Shown here piece by piece: positions 52,367 to 62,032 of a DNA stretch of 64,000 bases. The position numbers and the translations under genes were made by a program. The stretch is from positions 134,937 through 198,936 of the forward strand of contig NZ_KK211305.1 of assembly GCF_000621565.1 (NCBI RefSeq), given 5' to 3'. The notes below the pieces were generated by a model. The model saw only the letters and a list, made by a program, of their open reading frames with translations. It searched no databases and was not told where the DNA came from. The stretch comes from Butyrivibrio sp. LB2008. GTDB taxonomy: Bacteria; Bacillota; Clostridia; Lachnospirales; Lachnospiraceae. Each line of letters begins with the position of its first letter. Position 1 is the stretch's first letter.

Positions 52367-53410
52367 ATGATCGGAACAGAATTTATAAAAGGATACGGAC
52401 TTGGAAATCAGCTCTTTTTCTATGTTGTGACAAGGTGCATGGCTGAGGAAAAAGGTGTGGATTTCGGTTTCATAAACCCCGGTCAGGTGGGAAACGTTTT
52501 TCACTCGAATAAGGGAATGTACTTTATGGACATTGACCTTGGAACTGAGATACCGCCTGAGGACAGGGATAAATACACAATCTTTAACGAGCAGGACGAT
52601 CGCCTTTACATGGGCAATTCAAGGCACGACATGAGTAACGGGTGTTACATAAGCGGTGCGGACAAAAGACTTTTTGAGATTGAGGACAATACTCTTATCT
52701 ACGGAAATCTCCAGGATGAGAGCTATTTTGAAAAATACAGAGACAAGATAAAGGACTGGCTCAAGGTTAAGCCCGAGGCCGAGTCGTATGAGTATACAAG
52801 CGATGACCTCTGCATTATCAACATAAGAGGCGGCGAGTATACAAATCATCCCGAGCTCTATCTTGACAGAAAATACTTTTTAAATGCGATAAAGCATATG
52901 AAGAAGATAAATCCAAATATGAGATTCATGGTGGTGACTGAGGATGAGGAAGCTGCAAGAAAGGTGCTTCCGGAGTACGAATGCCATCATTTCGACATGG
53001 GAAAAGATTATGTTACTTTGAAGAATGCGAGATATCTGATCTTGTCGAATTCATCTTTTTCCATAATGCCTGTGCTCTCAAGCACCGAGCTTAAGTATGC
53101 GATAGCGCCGAAGTACTGGGCGAGACATAATATCTCGGATGGTTTCTGGTCTTCCGAGCAGAATATATACAGTTTTCTTCACTATCAGGACAAAAAAGGC
53201 AGGATCTTTGAGGCGGATGAGTGCCGCAGGGAACTTGAGGAATATAAAAAGAGATCGGCACTTTACGCCGGAAGAAATATAAGACCGGGCAAGATAAGGC
53301 TCTTTTGCCAGATAATCAGAAGAAAGAGCCTGTACGGTGTCTTTTACCTAAAGAAGATTATCAGAAGCCTTGAGAAGAGAGTCGGAATTATCAAGAAATA
53401 TCAGTATTGA
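52367..53410 (+). CDS. Divergent GT11-like protein
   Basis: ATG 52367 is chosen because AAGGAAAAG lies upstream and the GT11-like core begins at once (IGTEFIKGYGLGNQLFFYV); a longer frame from 52289 has no support. The 347-residue protein keeps the GLGNQ motif and LSNSSFSIMP, but the HxRRxDY motif is changed to NIRGGEY (from residue 152), losing the His and one Arg. It may use another donor or be inactive. A basic C-terminal ~50 residues may bind membrane. It follows the ABC flippase. Confidence 0.8.
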   Translation: MIGTEFIKGYGLGNQLFFYVVTRCMAEEKGVDFGFINPGQVGNVFHSNKGMYFMDIDLGTEIPPEDRDKYTIFNEQDDRLYMGNSRHDMSNGCYISGADKRLFEIEDNTLIYGNLQDESYFEKYRDKIKDWLKVKPEAESYEYTSDDLCIINIRGGEYTNHPELYLDRKYFLNAIKHMKKINPNMRFMVVTEDEEAARKVLPEYECHHFDMGKDYVTLKNARYLILSNSSFSIMPVLSSTELKYAIAPKYWARHNISDGFWSSEQNIYSFLHYQDKKGRIFEADECRRELEEYKKRSALYAGRNIRPGKIRLFCQIIRRKSLYGVFYLKKIIRSLEKRVGIIKKYQY

Positions 53411-53454
53411 TCGGATTATAAATTTGATCAAAGTGCGATAGACAGAGGAACAAA

Positions 53455-54216
53455 ATGGAAAAGAAGATTAAGCTCCCTCAGGTTACGCTCTGCGCAATGA
53501 CAAGTGTCAATGTCTACGAGACTGTGCAGGCGCTTAAATACAGCATGAGGGAAATCGAGTTTGGTGACGTTGTTCTGGTATCGGATAAGAAGCCTTTTTA
53601 TCTGCCCAAGAATATCAGATTCAGCTATACTTCAAAACTCGACAGCATTGATAAATTTAATTACAAAATGGTCTATGAACTTAAAGACCACATAAATACT
53701 GATTTTGTGCTGCTTGTTCATGCGGACGGATTTGTTATTCATCCCGAGAACTGGAATGATGAGTTCCTTGAGTACGATTACATCGGTTCGCCCTGGCCGC
53801 TCCCCAAGAACGATTATGCATACAGGGACAGCAAGGGCACGATATGCAGAGTCGGAAACAGCGTCTCCATAAGGTCCAAGAGACTCTTGGAATTCCCTTC
53901 CAAGTACAACCTTAAGTGGGAGAGGGTTGACGACGGATTCTACAACGAAGATATTTTTATCTGCTGTCATTCCAAGAATGCAATGGAGGAAAAGGGCTTT
54001 AAGTGGGCACCTTTTGAACTCGCACTTACATTCGGAAGAGAACATCCCTTACCTGAAAACAAGGGCATAGAGCCGTTTATTTTCCACAAGTGGTGGGGAG
54101 AAAATGCAAATTATCCCAGATTTTACAGCCCGAAGAAGCGCTTTAAGATGGCTGTCAGACCGTTCCTGTTTTGGAGAAAGACCAAAAAGTGGAAAGAGGA
54201 GCATAACATTACATGA
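53455..54216 (+). CDS. DUF5672 family protein, probable glycosyltransferase
   Basis: The 253-residue protein shows the DUF5672 pattern: TDFVLLVHADGFVIHPENW, YDYIGSPWP, VGNSVSIRSKRLL and NEDIFICCH. The HADG element resembles a GT-A DxD-type motif and the later Glu-Asp a catalytic site, so a nucleotide-sugar transferase is plausible, but to my knowledge the family has no firm activity. It overlaps the following GT2 by four bases. Confidence 0.8.
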   Translation: MEKKIKLPQVTLCAMTSVNVYETVQALKYSMREIEFGDVVLVSDKKPFYLPKNIRFSYTSKLDSIDKFNYKMVYELKDHINTDFVLLVHADGFVIHPENWNDEFLEYDYIGSPWPLPKNDYAYRDSKGTICRVGNSVSIRSKRLLEFPSKYNLKWERVDDGFYNEDIFICCHSKNAMEEKGFKWAPFELALTFGREHPLPENKGIEPFIFHKWWGENANYPRFYSPKKRFKMAVRPFLFWRKTKKWKEEHNIT

Positions 54217-55253
54217 TCTTTTCAATCATAGTTCCCGTGTGCAACGGTGAGAAGTATATCCGCGAGGCGGTTGATTCTGCACTTGCACAACAAGTTAATA
54301 GTAAGGATATGTTTGAGATCATTCTTTCCGAGAACGGTTCGAGCGATAAAACGCCTGCAATATGCGACGAGTATGCCGCTGCGAACGATAATGTTTCCGT
54401 CATCCACAAAGGAAAGATAGGGCTTTATCAGGCAAGGCAGGAGGGAATAAAGGTCAGCAAAGGCGATTATATTCTTGCTCTTGATGCGGATGATAAGCTT
54501 GTTCCCGGAATGCTGTCAAAGCTTGCGGATCTTATCAGGGATTATGAGAAAAAAGGCCATGCTCCCGAGCTGATTTTTTTCAATGCGACAGAGCTTGGCG
54601 GCGATAAAAAAAGGCTTAAAGATTTTTCTTTTACAAATGGGAAAATCTACAGCGGCGAAGAGAAGCGTGCATTTAAAGAGCTTGTATTAAAGGGCGATTA
54701 TCTTAATGCCATGTGGATAAAGTGTATTCACAAGAGCATTGCGCTTATAGATGTTGAGAGAATCGGACTTAACTATGGCGAAGATCTTCTGCAGACCGCG
54801 GAGTATGTCGACAGAGCGGGCGGAATAGCCTACATAGATGAGATTCTCTATTATTACAGAAGAAACGAGCAGAGTCTGACTGCGAGTTACAACAGAGCTT
54901 TTCTTGATAACCAGAAGATTGTTTGGGGAGAAATAGACAGAATAGGCGATAAATGGGGGCTTACAGATCTCTTTGATGTTCTTGATAAGAGAAAATCCCT
55001 TACCTGTGCCATCGCTGTGGCAAAGATTGTTTACTCCGGATTGTCATACGGACAGAAGAAGAGCAAGCTTTCAGAGCTGTTTGCGGATGACTTTTACAAA
55101 AAATATTTTGAGACAGATCTTCCGGATTTCGCACCCGAAGAGGATATACACGTTCATGGTCTTATGACTGTAAACGGCGGAAAGAGTCTCTACAGAGAAG
55201 CTTTTGTAAGTACTGTTAAGACTGCGATTAAGAAGATGATAGGCAGGGCATAA
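54213..55253 (+). CDS. GT2 family glycosyltransferase
   Basis: The 346-residue protein has IIVPVCNGEKYI, LSENGSSDKTP and LALDADDK, typical of GT2 enzymes of capsule loci; the NGSSD form replaces the more common DDGSTD. A basic helix lies at the C-terminus. Start overlaps the previous stop (ATGA) and the next gene begins two bases after the stop. Donor unknown. Confidence 0.9.
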   Translation: MIFSIIVPVCNGEKYIREAVDSALAQQVNSKDMFEIILSENGSSDKTPAICDEYAAANDNVSVIHKGKIGLYQARQEGIKVSKGDYILALDADDKLVPGMLSKLADLIRDYEKKGHAPELIFFNATELGGDKKRLKDFSFTNGKIYSGEEKRAFKELVLKGDYLNAMWIKCIHKSIALIDVERIGLNYGEDLLQTAEYVDRAGGIAYIDEILYYYRRNEQSLTASYNRAFLDNQKIVWGEIDRIGDKWGLTDLFDVLDKRKSLTCAIAVAKIVYSGLSYGQKKSKLSELFADDFYKKYFETDLPDFAPEEDIHVHGLMTVNGGKSLYREAFVSTVKTAIKKMIGRA

Positions 55254-55255
55254 AG

Positions 55256-56209
55256 ATGGTCTATGATTTGATACCATTTTTTAACGAACTTGATATATTG
55301 AAGCTAAGGCTTGGAATTCTTGATAAGTATGTGGATAAGTTCATTATTGAGGAGTCCACGGTTACTTTTTCAGGGGAACCCAAGGAACTTTGTTTTGATA
55401 AGAACAGAGAGCTTTTTAAGGACTATCTTCACAAGATAGTTTATATAACGGTTGATGATACACCTATGGATATCTCAACGCATGAAAGAGATTATTATCA
55501 AAAGAACTGCTTAAAGCGCGGACTTGAAGAAGTGGGCGCGACGGCAGACGATGTGCTGATATTCGGAGATGTCGATGAGATACCGAATCCGTCAGTTCTT
55601 GAGAATATCATTGCAAACTTTGACAAGAATAAGGTCTATCACCTGGCTCAGAGAAATTTCTATGTCTACATGAACATGGAAGAGAAGTCGGGAAAGCTTT
55701 TGTCCATAACGGGAGAGTTTCCGGAAATAGCTGAAAAAGACAGAAAGTGGCTTGGAACCAAGATCACTTCACTTGATAATATCCCTAAGGAAGGTATTGT
55801 AAGGCTTCGTGATATCATTCCCGTAACGGATGAGAGATCGGTCAGAGTTGCAGACGGCGGCTGGCATTTCGGATATATGGGCGGATACAAAGAGACCAAT
55901 CCTGCTAAGAGGATAGGAGTTAAGGTCAAAGCTGCTGCTCATCAGGAGCACAATGACAAAGAGGTTCTTGCTGAGACTATGGATCATCTGGTTCTAGGGC
56001 AGGATATCTTTGGCAGAGCCGCAAAATTTGAAAGGGGCGAGATAGACGATTCATATCCTGCATATCTTCTTGAGCATATGGATGAATACGGACATCTTGT
56101 TATGCCCGGGATAACTGCCGCATCAAAGCTTTATCATTACTTGGATATTACGGCGGGAAGATTTATGAGAAAAGCTTTTCGCAAGATAAAAAGAATTCTT
56201 AGCAGGTAG
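55256..56209 (+). CDS. GT17 family glycosyltransferase
   Basis: The 317-residue protein matches GT17, the family of the eukaryotic bisecting GlcNAc transferase: VYDLIPFFNELDILKLRL at the start, FIIEESTVTFSG, FGDVDEIP (Asp105, Asp107) as metal site, and GGWHFGYMGG. Bacterial members occur in polysaccharide loci and probably transfer GlcNAc or a related sugar. Its position between a GT2 and a polymerase-like gene supports a role in repeat-unit assembly. Confidence 0.88.
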   Translation: MVYDLIPFFNELDILKLRLGILDKYVDKFIIEESTVTFSGEPKELCFDKNRELFKDYLHKIVYITVDDTPMDISTHERDYYQKNCLKRGLEEVGATADDVLIFGDVDEIPNPSVLENIIANFDKNKVYHLAQRNFYVYMNMEEKSGKLLSITGEFPEIAEKDRKWLGTKITSLDNIPKEGIVRLRDIIPVTDERSVRVADGGWHFGYMGGYKETNPAKRIGVKVKAAAHQEHNDKEVLAETMDHLVLGQDIFGRAAKFERGEIDDSYPAYLLEHMDEYGHLVMPGITAASKLYHYLDITAGRFMRKAFRKIKRILSR

Positions 56210-56214
56210 ATAAC

Positions 56215-57390
56215 ATGAACTTTTTAAGCGAAGAAAAAAGGGCTAAACTTAGTGAAGTTTTATTTTACGTTGCGCTTACCATAGAGCTTGGTATAATGCT
56301 TTTGGATAAGAGTGAGCTTTATTTACGTAATTTTTCAACTTATGTTTTTTATGTTACTTTCGCTATTTCGTTAATTGTTGTGCTTCTTATGGAGCATGAC
56401 AAAAAAGAGTGGATAGTTTTAGGAGTGATATTTGCCTTTTCTTTTATATGTTGGAGGATCACAAGGCGAAATGACATCTTAAGATATACTGTATTCGTGA
56501 TGGCTGCAAGGGATGTGGACGTTAAGAAGACTATGAAGTATGTGTTTTATGTCATGTCTGCCGGATTTGCATTTATAGCTCTTATGGCCGAATTGAAAAT
56601 ATACGGGAATATGGCGCTTCCGCTGCAGGATTTTGGAAGAGGCTATGAAGAAACAAGATATACACTTGGTTTTGGACATCCCAATGATTTCTATTCATGC
56701 ATATTTTCAATCGTGCTACTCTGGATGTGGGTTTATGGTGAGACCTCAACGCTCAGGGAATGGATATTTGTATTTTTGATGAATTATGAAGCGTGTATAC
56801 TTTCTCAGAGCAGAACAGGTAAGTATATAAGTCTTATTGCTTTCTTTGCGGGCTTTTTGGTAAAGTATGCGAAGAAATTCAGGGACAGCAAGATTGCTTA
56901 CGTTCTTGCAGCAATAGTATCGCCGGTTTTGTGCGTGGCATTTTCCGTCTGGGCGGCAATTGTAAGCTATATACCCAGGTACGAGCTGGGGCACAAATAC
57001 TATAATATAATAAGCAGTATTGATGATAAGCTGACCGGCAGGATACATGCACTTTCGCATGCGTACAGTAAACCTGCGGGAGCTATTGAGACATGGAAGC
57101 TTTTTTCAGACATATCGAGCGATGAAGCTTTTGATATGGGATGGGTTAAGATTTTTTACCAGTTTGGAATTATTCCGGGGATTGTGGTAGTAGCCATTGT
57201 TATTTTATTGATCGCTATCTGCTACAAGAAAAAAGATGTTTGGACATTGATCGTAATAATGTCGCTTTCTATTTATACTGTTGTTGAGGCGATATTTGTA
57301 TCAAGGTTTATGGGAAGATTGTTTATTCTTCCTGTTGTCGGAGCTTATCTTGGGGAATTTGTACGAAAAAGGATAGGAGATAATGTCTGA
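56215..57390 (+). CDS. Wzy-like polysaccharide polymerase
   Basis: The 391-residue protein has ~10-11 membrane helices and a loop with YTLGFGHPNDFYSC, similar to the HPN motif of Wzy/EpsE-type polymerases, then SQSRTGKY, where the Arg fits the substrate-binding role. Wzy enzymes join lipid-linked repeat units outside the membrane. The flippase-like gene at 62032 would be its partner. Sequence divergence of this group makes the call probable, not certain. The gene overlaps the next by eight bases. Confidence 0.75.
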   Translation: MNFLSEEKRAKLSEVLFYVALTIELGIMLLDKSELYLRNFSTYVFYVTFAISLIVVLLMEHDKKEWIVLGVIFAFSFICWRITRRNDILRYTVFVMAARDVDVKKTMKYVFYVMSAGFAFIALMAELKIYGNMALPLQDFGRGYEETRYTLGFGHPNDFYSCIFSIVLLWMWVYGETSTLREWIFVFLMNYEACILSQSRTGKYISLIAFFAGFLVKYAKKFRDSKIAYVLAAIVSPVLCVAFSVWAAIVSYIPRYELGHKYYNIISSIDDKLTGRIHALSHAYSKPAGAIETWKLFSDISSDEAFDMGWVKIFYQFGIIPGIVVVAIVILLIAICYKKKDVWTLIVIMSLSIYTVVEAIFVSRFMGRLFILPVVGAYLGEFVRKRIGDNV

Positions 57391-58831
57391 AAAGATAAGG
57401 AAAAAGATTTTTTATATACTGATTGGCGTAGCCTTTGTTTCAGTGTTGATATATGCATTTTTTACTCCGAATATGTCTGATGATCTGAATTATATGAATG
57501 ATGTGGCGGAAGCCAACAATTTCTTTGATCTCTTCAGGCAGGAATATGAGCACTACATGGGACACGGCGGACGAAGTGTTGCACATTTTATTCTCAGAGT
57601 CTTCCTGTATACGGGGACCAAGAATGTGTTTAATGTAGTTTCGGCGCTTGTATTTACGATTGAGTCACTTCTCATATACGTAAATGTTGATATGAGAAGG
57701 AAGTATGATGTCAGAGTTTATGCGATTGTTTTAAGTTTTTTATGGATGCTCGATCCTACGATCAGCCAGTCTGTATTTTGGGAAGACGGGGCATGTAATT
57801 ACCTGTTTACAACAACTATCCTGTTGGGATTCATGACTTATTTCAGAAAATGCATGGATTCTGAAAAGAAGAATACGCTAAAGCTGATGCTTATAATGGC
57901 ATTCTGGGGAATTCTGTCGGGATGGTGCAATGAGAATACTTCAGGCGGAGCAATTCTGTTTTTGCTTATTATGCTTTATCTTAAGTGGAGAGAAAAGAAG
58001 AGCTTTTCTTTTATAAAACCATGGATGATATGCGGGCTTATAGGAAGCTGTGCCGGTTTTGTGATAATGTTTTTATCTCCCTCAAATTTCACGAGGGCAG
58101 GCGATGCGGCAGATAAAGAAGCACATTCGGGTGTGCTGGGCATGATGGCAAGATTCCTTAAGATATTCCTTAATATAAAAGAGAATTATCTTATTCTTGT
58201 GCTGATGTTTGTTGTACTGTTGATAATTATTCGCAGTATATGTGTCTCCAAAGAAAAGTACGCAGAAGTAACAGCTTTTATGAAAATTATCGGATTCGTA
58301 GCTCTTGCTACGGCACTTGCGCTCATCGCAGTTCCGGGAGATCCGCAGCTCAGAGCTTATTACGGAGCAGGAATATTCCTGATGATTGCGGTTATTAACG
58401 GGCTTGGTGTTATGATGAATATGACCGATCTGACTGTTTCGGGTGAAGGAGAGAAGCTTGAAAGACTTCTTCAGGGAATATATACGTCAGCGGTTGTAGT
58501 AATGGGAATATGGTTTTCGTTTGAATATATCGAGCAAGGTGCAAATGTTGCCCGTGTATACAGGGAATATAGTGAGAGATACGCGTATCTTGAGGAACAG
58601 GCAGCGGCCGGAGAGGAAGATGTCGAGGTGCCTTTGCTCAGACCTGACTGGAAGTGCAAATATACAGAAATGGCGTATGATGCAGATATAATCGAAGGCT
58701 GGGGAGATCCGAATGACGAGGATCATCCGGAAAATAATATTTACTGGATTAACTCCCTTTATGCAAACCATTACAAATACGGATTTGACAGTCTGACCGG
58801 AGTTCCCAGGGATGACTGGACAGAATATTAA
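57383..58831 (+). CDS. DUF6056-type polytopic membrane protein, GT-C-like
   Basis: The 482-residue protein has ~11 membrane helices. After the first helix comes FFTPNMSDDLNYM with an acidic pair, and later GHGGRSVAHFI and SVFWEDGACNYLF, a combination I associate with DUF6056. The topology and acidic first loop fit a GT-C glycosyltransferase using a polyprenyl-phosphate sugar. No GtrA/GtrB pair lies in this unit, so the donor could come from the first unit. Confidence 0.72.
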   Translation: MSEKIRKKIFYILIGVAFVSVLIYAFFTPNMSDDLNYMNDVAEANNFFDLFRQEYEHYMGHGGRSVAHFILRVFLYTGTKNVFNVVSALVFTIESLLIYVNVDMRRKYDVRVYAIVLSFLWMLDPTISQSVFWEDGACNYLFTTTILLGFMTYFRKCMDSEKKNTLKLMLIMAFWGILSGWCNENTSGGAILFLLIMLYLKWREKKSFSFIKPWMICGLIGSCAGFVIMFLSPSNFTRAGDAADKEAHSGVLGMMARFLKIFLNIKENYLILVLMFVVLLIIIRSICVSKEKYAEVTAFMKIIGFVALATALALIAVPGDPQLRAYYGAGIFLMIAVINGLGVMMNMTDLTVSGEGEKLERLLQGIYTSAVVVMGIWFSFEYIEQGANVARVYREYSERYAYLEEQAAAGEEDVEVPLLRPDWKCKYTEMAYDADIIEGWGDPNDEDHPENNIYWINSLYANHYKYGFDSLTGVPRDDWTEY

Positions 58832-58898
58832 TGTAGGAGCCGTTACATCGGATGTACGTTTATAATAGTTTTCGTTCGATGTAGCTTAGAGAAAGATT
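58832..58898 (+). other. Spacer with inverted repeat around a -10-like box
   Basis: TACATCG (58844-58850) and CGATGTA (58877-58883) are perfect inverted repeats flanking TATAAT (58861-58866). No fitting -35 box is seen. The arrangement could be an operator site, but may be chance. The following gene starts with TTG at 58899. Confidence 0.3.
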
Positions 58899-59891
58899 TT
58901 GAATACAGAAGTACTCGTTAGCATCATAATTCCTGTATATCAGGCAGAGGACACGCTCAGAGAGTGCGTCTTGTCTTGTGTTACTCAAAAAGGGATAGAA
59001 GACGATGCTTTTGAGATAATTCTTGTTGATGACGGTTCCAAAGACGCAAGTGCAAAGATTGCCGATGAACTTTCCGAAGAATACGGGCAGGATAAGATAA
59101 AGGTCAAGCACATCAAGAACAGAGGCGTATCCGGTGCCAGAAATATCGGCTTGGAGATGGCAACCGGAAAATATGTGTGTTTTGTCGATTCCGATGATAC
59201 AATAGCTGAAAATTGCGTCGCAAATATGTATAATTATGCTGATGAAGGCACAGTCCTGATAGACGGGTGCAAGGATATCGATTCGCCATATGTGTTAAGC
59301 GGTTATCAGTATATTGAGGACTATGTTCTTGAGAGCAATACACATGTGTGGGGAAAGCTCTTTCTTAGAAAAAAGCTGAGAGATGAGCATATTATTTTTA
59401 AAGAAGGCCTTACTATCGGGGAAGATCTGCTTTTTTTACTTGATATTTCCGTTTCCGAAGGAAAACAGAAAAATATAAAGAGTGTTCCTGTAGGAACCGA
59501 TGATTACAGATACACAGATAACGACAATGGAGCCATGAAGGCCGCTTTTAAAGTGAGTTTCTTGGATCAGCTTACATGCTGGGAGCTTGCTGAAAATAAG
59601 CTTAAAGAGGTGCATGAGTACCTTTCGATATATTCTTTTGTTAAGGTTGCCGTTTCACAGATACTTACAGCACTGCTGGTTATCGGGAAAGTATCGCTCA
59701 TTCCCGAGAGTGAGAAGGACAACGATCTTGCGCGCGAAGCGGTTTATGCTTCAGGCGATAGGATAAAGCATGCTATGAAGACAAGAGGAGCATTTGCTGC
59801 ATTGTCACTTGAACATAAGATAAAAGTGATAATGTTCAGGATAAGTCCGAAACTGTATTTGAAAATGTACGCTAAGTATAAGGACAGGTGA
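58899..59891 (+). CDS. GT2 family glycosyltransferase
   Basis: The 330-residue protein has IIIPVYQAEDTL, LVDDGSKDAS, NRGVSGARNIGLEMATGKY and FVDSDDTI, a standard GT2 catalytic domain. TTG 58899 is the first usable start; no ATG lies near the family N-terminus and the ribosome site is weak, so translation may be low. A basic C-terminus follows. Acceptor unknown. Confidence 0.88.
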   Translation: MNTEVLVSIIIPVYQAEDTLRECVLSCVTQKGIEDDAFEIILVDDGSKDASAKIADELSEEYGQDKIKVKHIKNRGVSGARNIGLEMATGKYVCFVDSDDTIAENCVANMYNYADEGTVLIDGCKDIDSPYVLSGYQYIEDYVLESNTHVWGKLFLRKKLRDEHIIFKEGLTIGEDLLFLLDISVSEGKQKNIKSVPVGTDDYRYTDNDNGAMKAAFKVSFLDQLTCWELAENKLKEVHEYLSIYSFVKVAVSQILTALLVIGKVSLIPESEKDNDLAREAVYASGDRIKHAMKTRGAFAALSLEHKIKVIMFRISPKLYLKMYAKYKDR

Positions 59892-59897
59892 ATATAT

Positions 59898-61106
59898 ATG
59901 AATATTGATTTTAACAGACCGATAATTTTATATATGCACGCCGGTTCGGGAAACCATGGTTGTGAGGCGATAGCCAACACTACTGTCAAAATGATCGCTG
60001 AACAGAGAGAGAGGACAGGAGCGGAGGAGGATCTGCCTCTTATCATTGTAACCAACAGCTGTGCTGAGGACAGGAAGTATTCTCTTGGTGTACTTGAGAA
60101 AAAGGGCCTTTGCACGATTGTTGAGGAAAGACACATTGATAGAAAATTCGTTGACCACGTGATCTATTACTTATGGCGACTTATAACCAGGGATAAACAG
60201 TCTTTTTTAAGATACAGATACAAGGATGCATTTGCTGAGTTTACGCGTGTAGCCGGAAAGATCAAGAAGGGAAAGGGAGTAAAGCCCCTTGCAATATCCA
60301 TAGGCGGAGATAATTACTGCTATGAGAGTCTGGTTCCCGATCTGATCCTTGCACACAAGGTATTTATAAAAAAGGGATTTGAAACAATATTGTGGGGATG
60401 CTCGATTGAGCCAAGTTCCCTCAAGGACAAAAAGCTTGTTAAGGATCTCATGGCATATGATACGATCTATGCAAGAGAATCCATTACATATGACGCGCTT
60501 GTCAAAGCAGGATATGACGAGAGCAGACTTATTTTGGAAAAAGATCCGGCGTTTAGGCTGGATACGGCCAAAGTTCCGGGAATCAACGGTTTTCTTCCGG
60601 GCAATACTGTCGGAATAAACTTAAGTCCGATGGTGCAGGCGCTTGAGAAGACACCCGGAATTACTATGAAGAATTACAATAATTTCATAGAGTTTATTTT
60701 GAGAAATACGCATCAGAACGTTGCGCTCATTCCTCATGTTGTATGGAAGAACAACGACGACAGGAAGATACTCAAAGAGCTCTACGAGATACATAAATAT
60801 ACAGGAAGAGTTGTACTTCTTAATGATATGCCCGCTGAGAAGCTCAAGGGGTATATTTCAAAGTGTAGTTTCTTTGTGGGAGCAAGAACTCACAGTACAA
60901 TTGCAGCTTATAGTAGCAATATTCCGACTCTTGTTATAGGATATTCAGTAAAGAGTAAAGGAATTGCAAAAGATCTTTTTGGAACGTACAAGGGATATGT
61001 ACTTCCGGTACAGAAACTTGCAAGTGAAAATTCGCTTGTTGACGCATATATGCGTATTATGAAAATGAAAAAAATGGAAACAGAGGCACAAGGAGGAACA
61101 CAATGA
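59898..61106 (+). CDS. Polysaccharide pyruvyl transferase family protein
   Basis: The 402-residue protein has MHAGSGNHGCEAIANT at the N-terminus, ISIGGDNYCYE, LWGCSIEPS, and the C-terminal GARTHSTIAAYSSNIPTLVIGYSVKSKGIA, matching the CsaB/WcaK family that moves pyruvate from phosphoenolpyruvate to a sugar as a ketal. Pyruvylated sugars add negative charge and can anchor S-layer-type proteins. The stop overlaps the next GT11 gene by four bases. Confidence 0.88.
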   Translation: MNIDFNRPIILYMHAGSGNHGCEAIANTTVKMIAEQRERTGAEEDLPLIIVTNSCAEDRKYSLGVLEKKGLCTIVEERHIDRKFVDHVIYYLWRLITRDKQSFLRYRYKDAFAEFTRVAGKIKKGKGVKPLAISIGGDNYCYESLVPDLILAHKVFIKKGFETILWGCSIEPSSLKDKKLVKDLMAYDTIYARESITYDALVKAGYDESRLILEKDPAFRLDTAKVPGINGFLPGNTVGINLSPMVQALEKTPGITMKNYNNFIEFILRNTHQNVALIPHVVWKNNDDRKILKELYEIHKYTGRVVLLNDMPAEKLKGYISKCSFFVGARTHSTIAAYSSNIPTLVIGYSVKSKGIAKDLFGTYKGYVLPVQKLASENSLVDAYMRIMKMKKMETEAQGGTQ

Positions 61107-62032
61107 TCATAATTCAGATTGCGGGCGGTTTGGGAAACCAAATGCAGCAATATGCGCTATATAGAAAACTCCTCAGTCTCGGAAAAGAAGTTAAGCTTGA
61201 TATTTCCTGGTTCAGTGAAGAAGTACAGAAGAAGATGCTTGCTCCAAGAGAGTTTGAGCTTCCTCTTTTTAAGGATCTTCCTTTCGAAGTCTGTACCGAT
61301 GAAGAGAGAGACAGATTTTTAAAGCAAAATCTTTTTTCGGCGATAAAAGGGAAAATAACCAAGAAACTTGGACTTACTGCATCTTCAAATCCAAATGTAT
61401 TTGTTGAGACAAAGATGTACCACCCCGAGATATTTGAGTTTGAAGATAAGTATATTACAGGTTATTTCTTATGTCAGAAATACTATGAAGATATTATGGA
61501 TGAACTTAGGGAACTCTTTGTATTCCCTCCTCACAGAGATTCCGATCTTGCAATGAGAAACAGGATCATCTCCGAGAAGATGGAGAGATTTCCTTCTGTC
61601 AGTGTACATCTTAGAAGAGGGGATTACCTCGATCCCGCAAATGTAAATATTCTCGGAAATATTGCTTCTGATGATTACTACAAGAATGCGATGGATTATT
61701 TTTTGAAAAAAGATCCTGAGACGCATTTCTATATCTTTACAAGCGATCACGATTACGCGAGAGAGCACTACGGCGATATCTCCAGATATACGATTGTTGA
61801 ATGGAATAATGGCAAAGACAGTATACAGGATCTCATGCTTATGAGTCATTGTAAGGGTAATATCTGCGCCAATTCAACATTCAGCTTCTGGGGCGCAAGA
61901 CTCAACAAAAGACCCGATCACGAAGTCATAAGAACATACAAGATGAGAAACAATCAGCCGATAGATCCCGAGACAATGCATGACTATTGGAAGAATTGGA
62001 TTCTCATGGACAATAAGGGAAATATAGTTTAA
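61103..62032 (+). CDS. GT11 family glycosyltransferase (fucosyltransferase-like)
   Basis: The 309-residue protein starts IIQIAGGLGNQMQQYA and keeps HLRRGDY (His169) and ANSTFSFWGARLN. It is the third GT11-type gene of the unit and keeps the complete HxRRxDY motif, unlike the one at 52367. RBS AGGAGG precedes ATG 61103. It overlaps the next gene by one base. Donor is probably GDP-fucose or another GDP-sugar. Confidence 0.92.
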   Translation: MIIIQIAGGLGNQMQQYALYRKLLSLGKEVKLDISWFSEEVQKKMLAPREFELPLFKDLPFEVCTDEERDRFLKQNLFSAIKGKITKKLGLTASSNPNVFVETKMYHPEIFEFEDKYITGYFLCQKYYEDIMDELRELFVFPPHRDSDLAMRNRIISEKMERFPSVSVHLRRGDYLDPANVNILGNIASDDYYKNAMDYFLKKDPETHFYIFTSDHDYAREHYGDISRYTIVEWNNGKDSIQDLMLMSHCKGNICANSTFSFWGARLNKRPDHEVIRTYKMRNNQPIDPETMHDYWKNWILMDNKGNIV

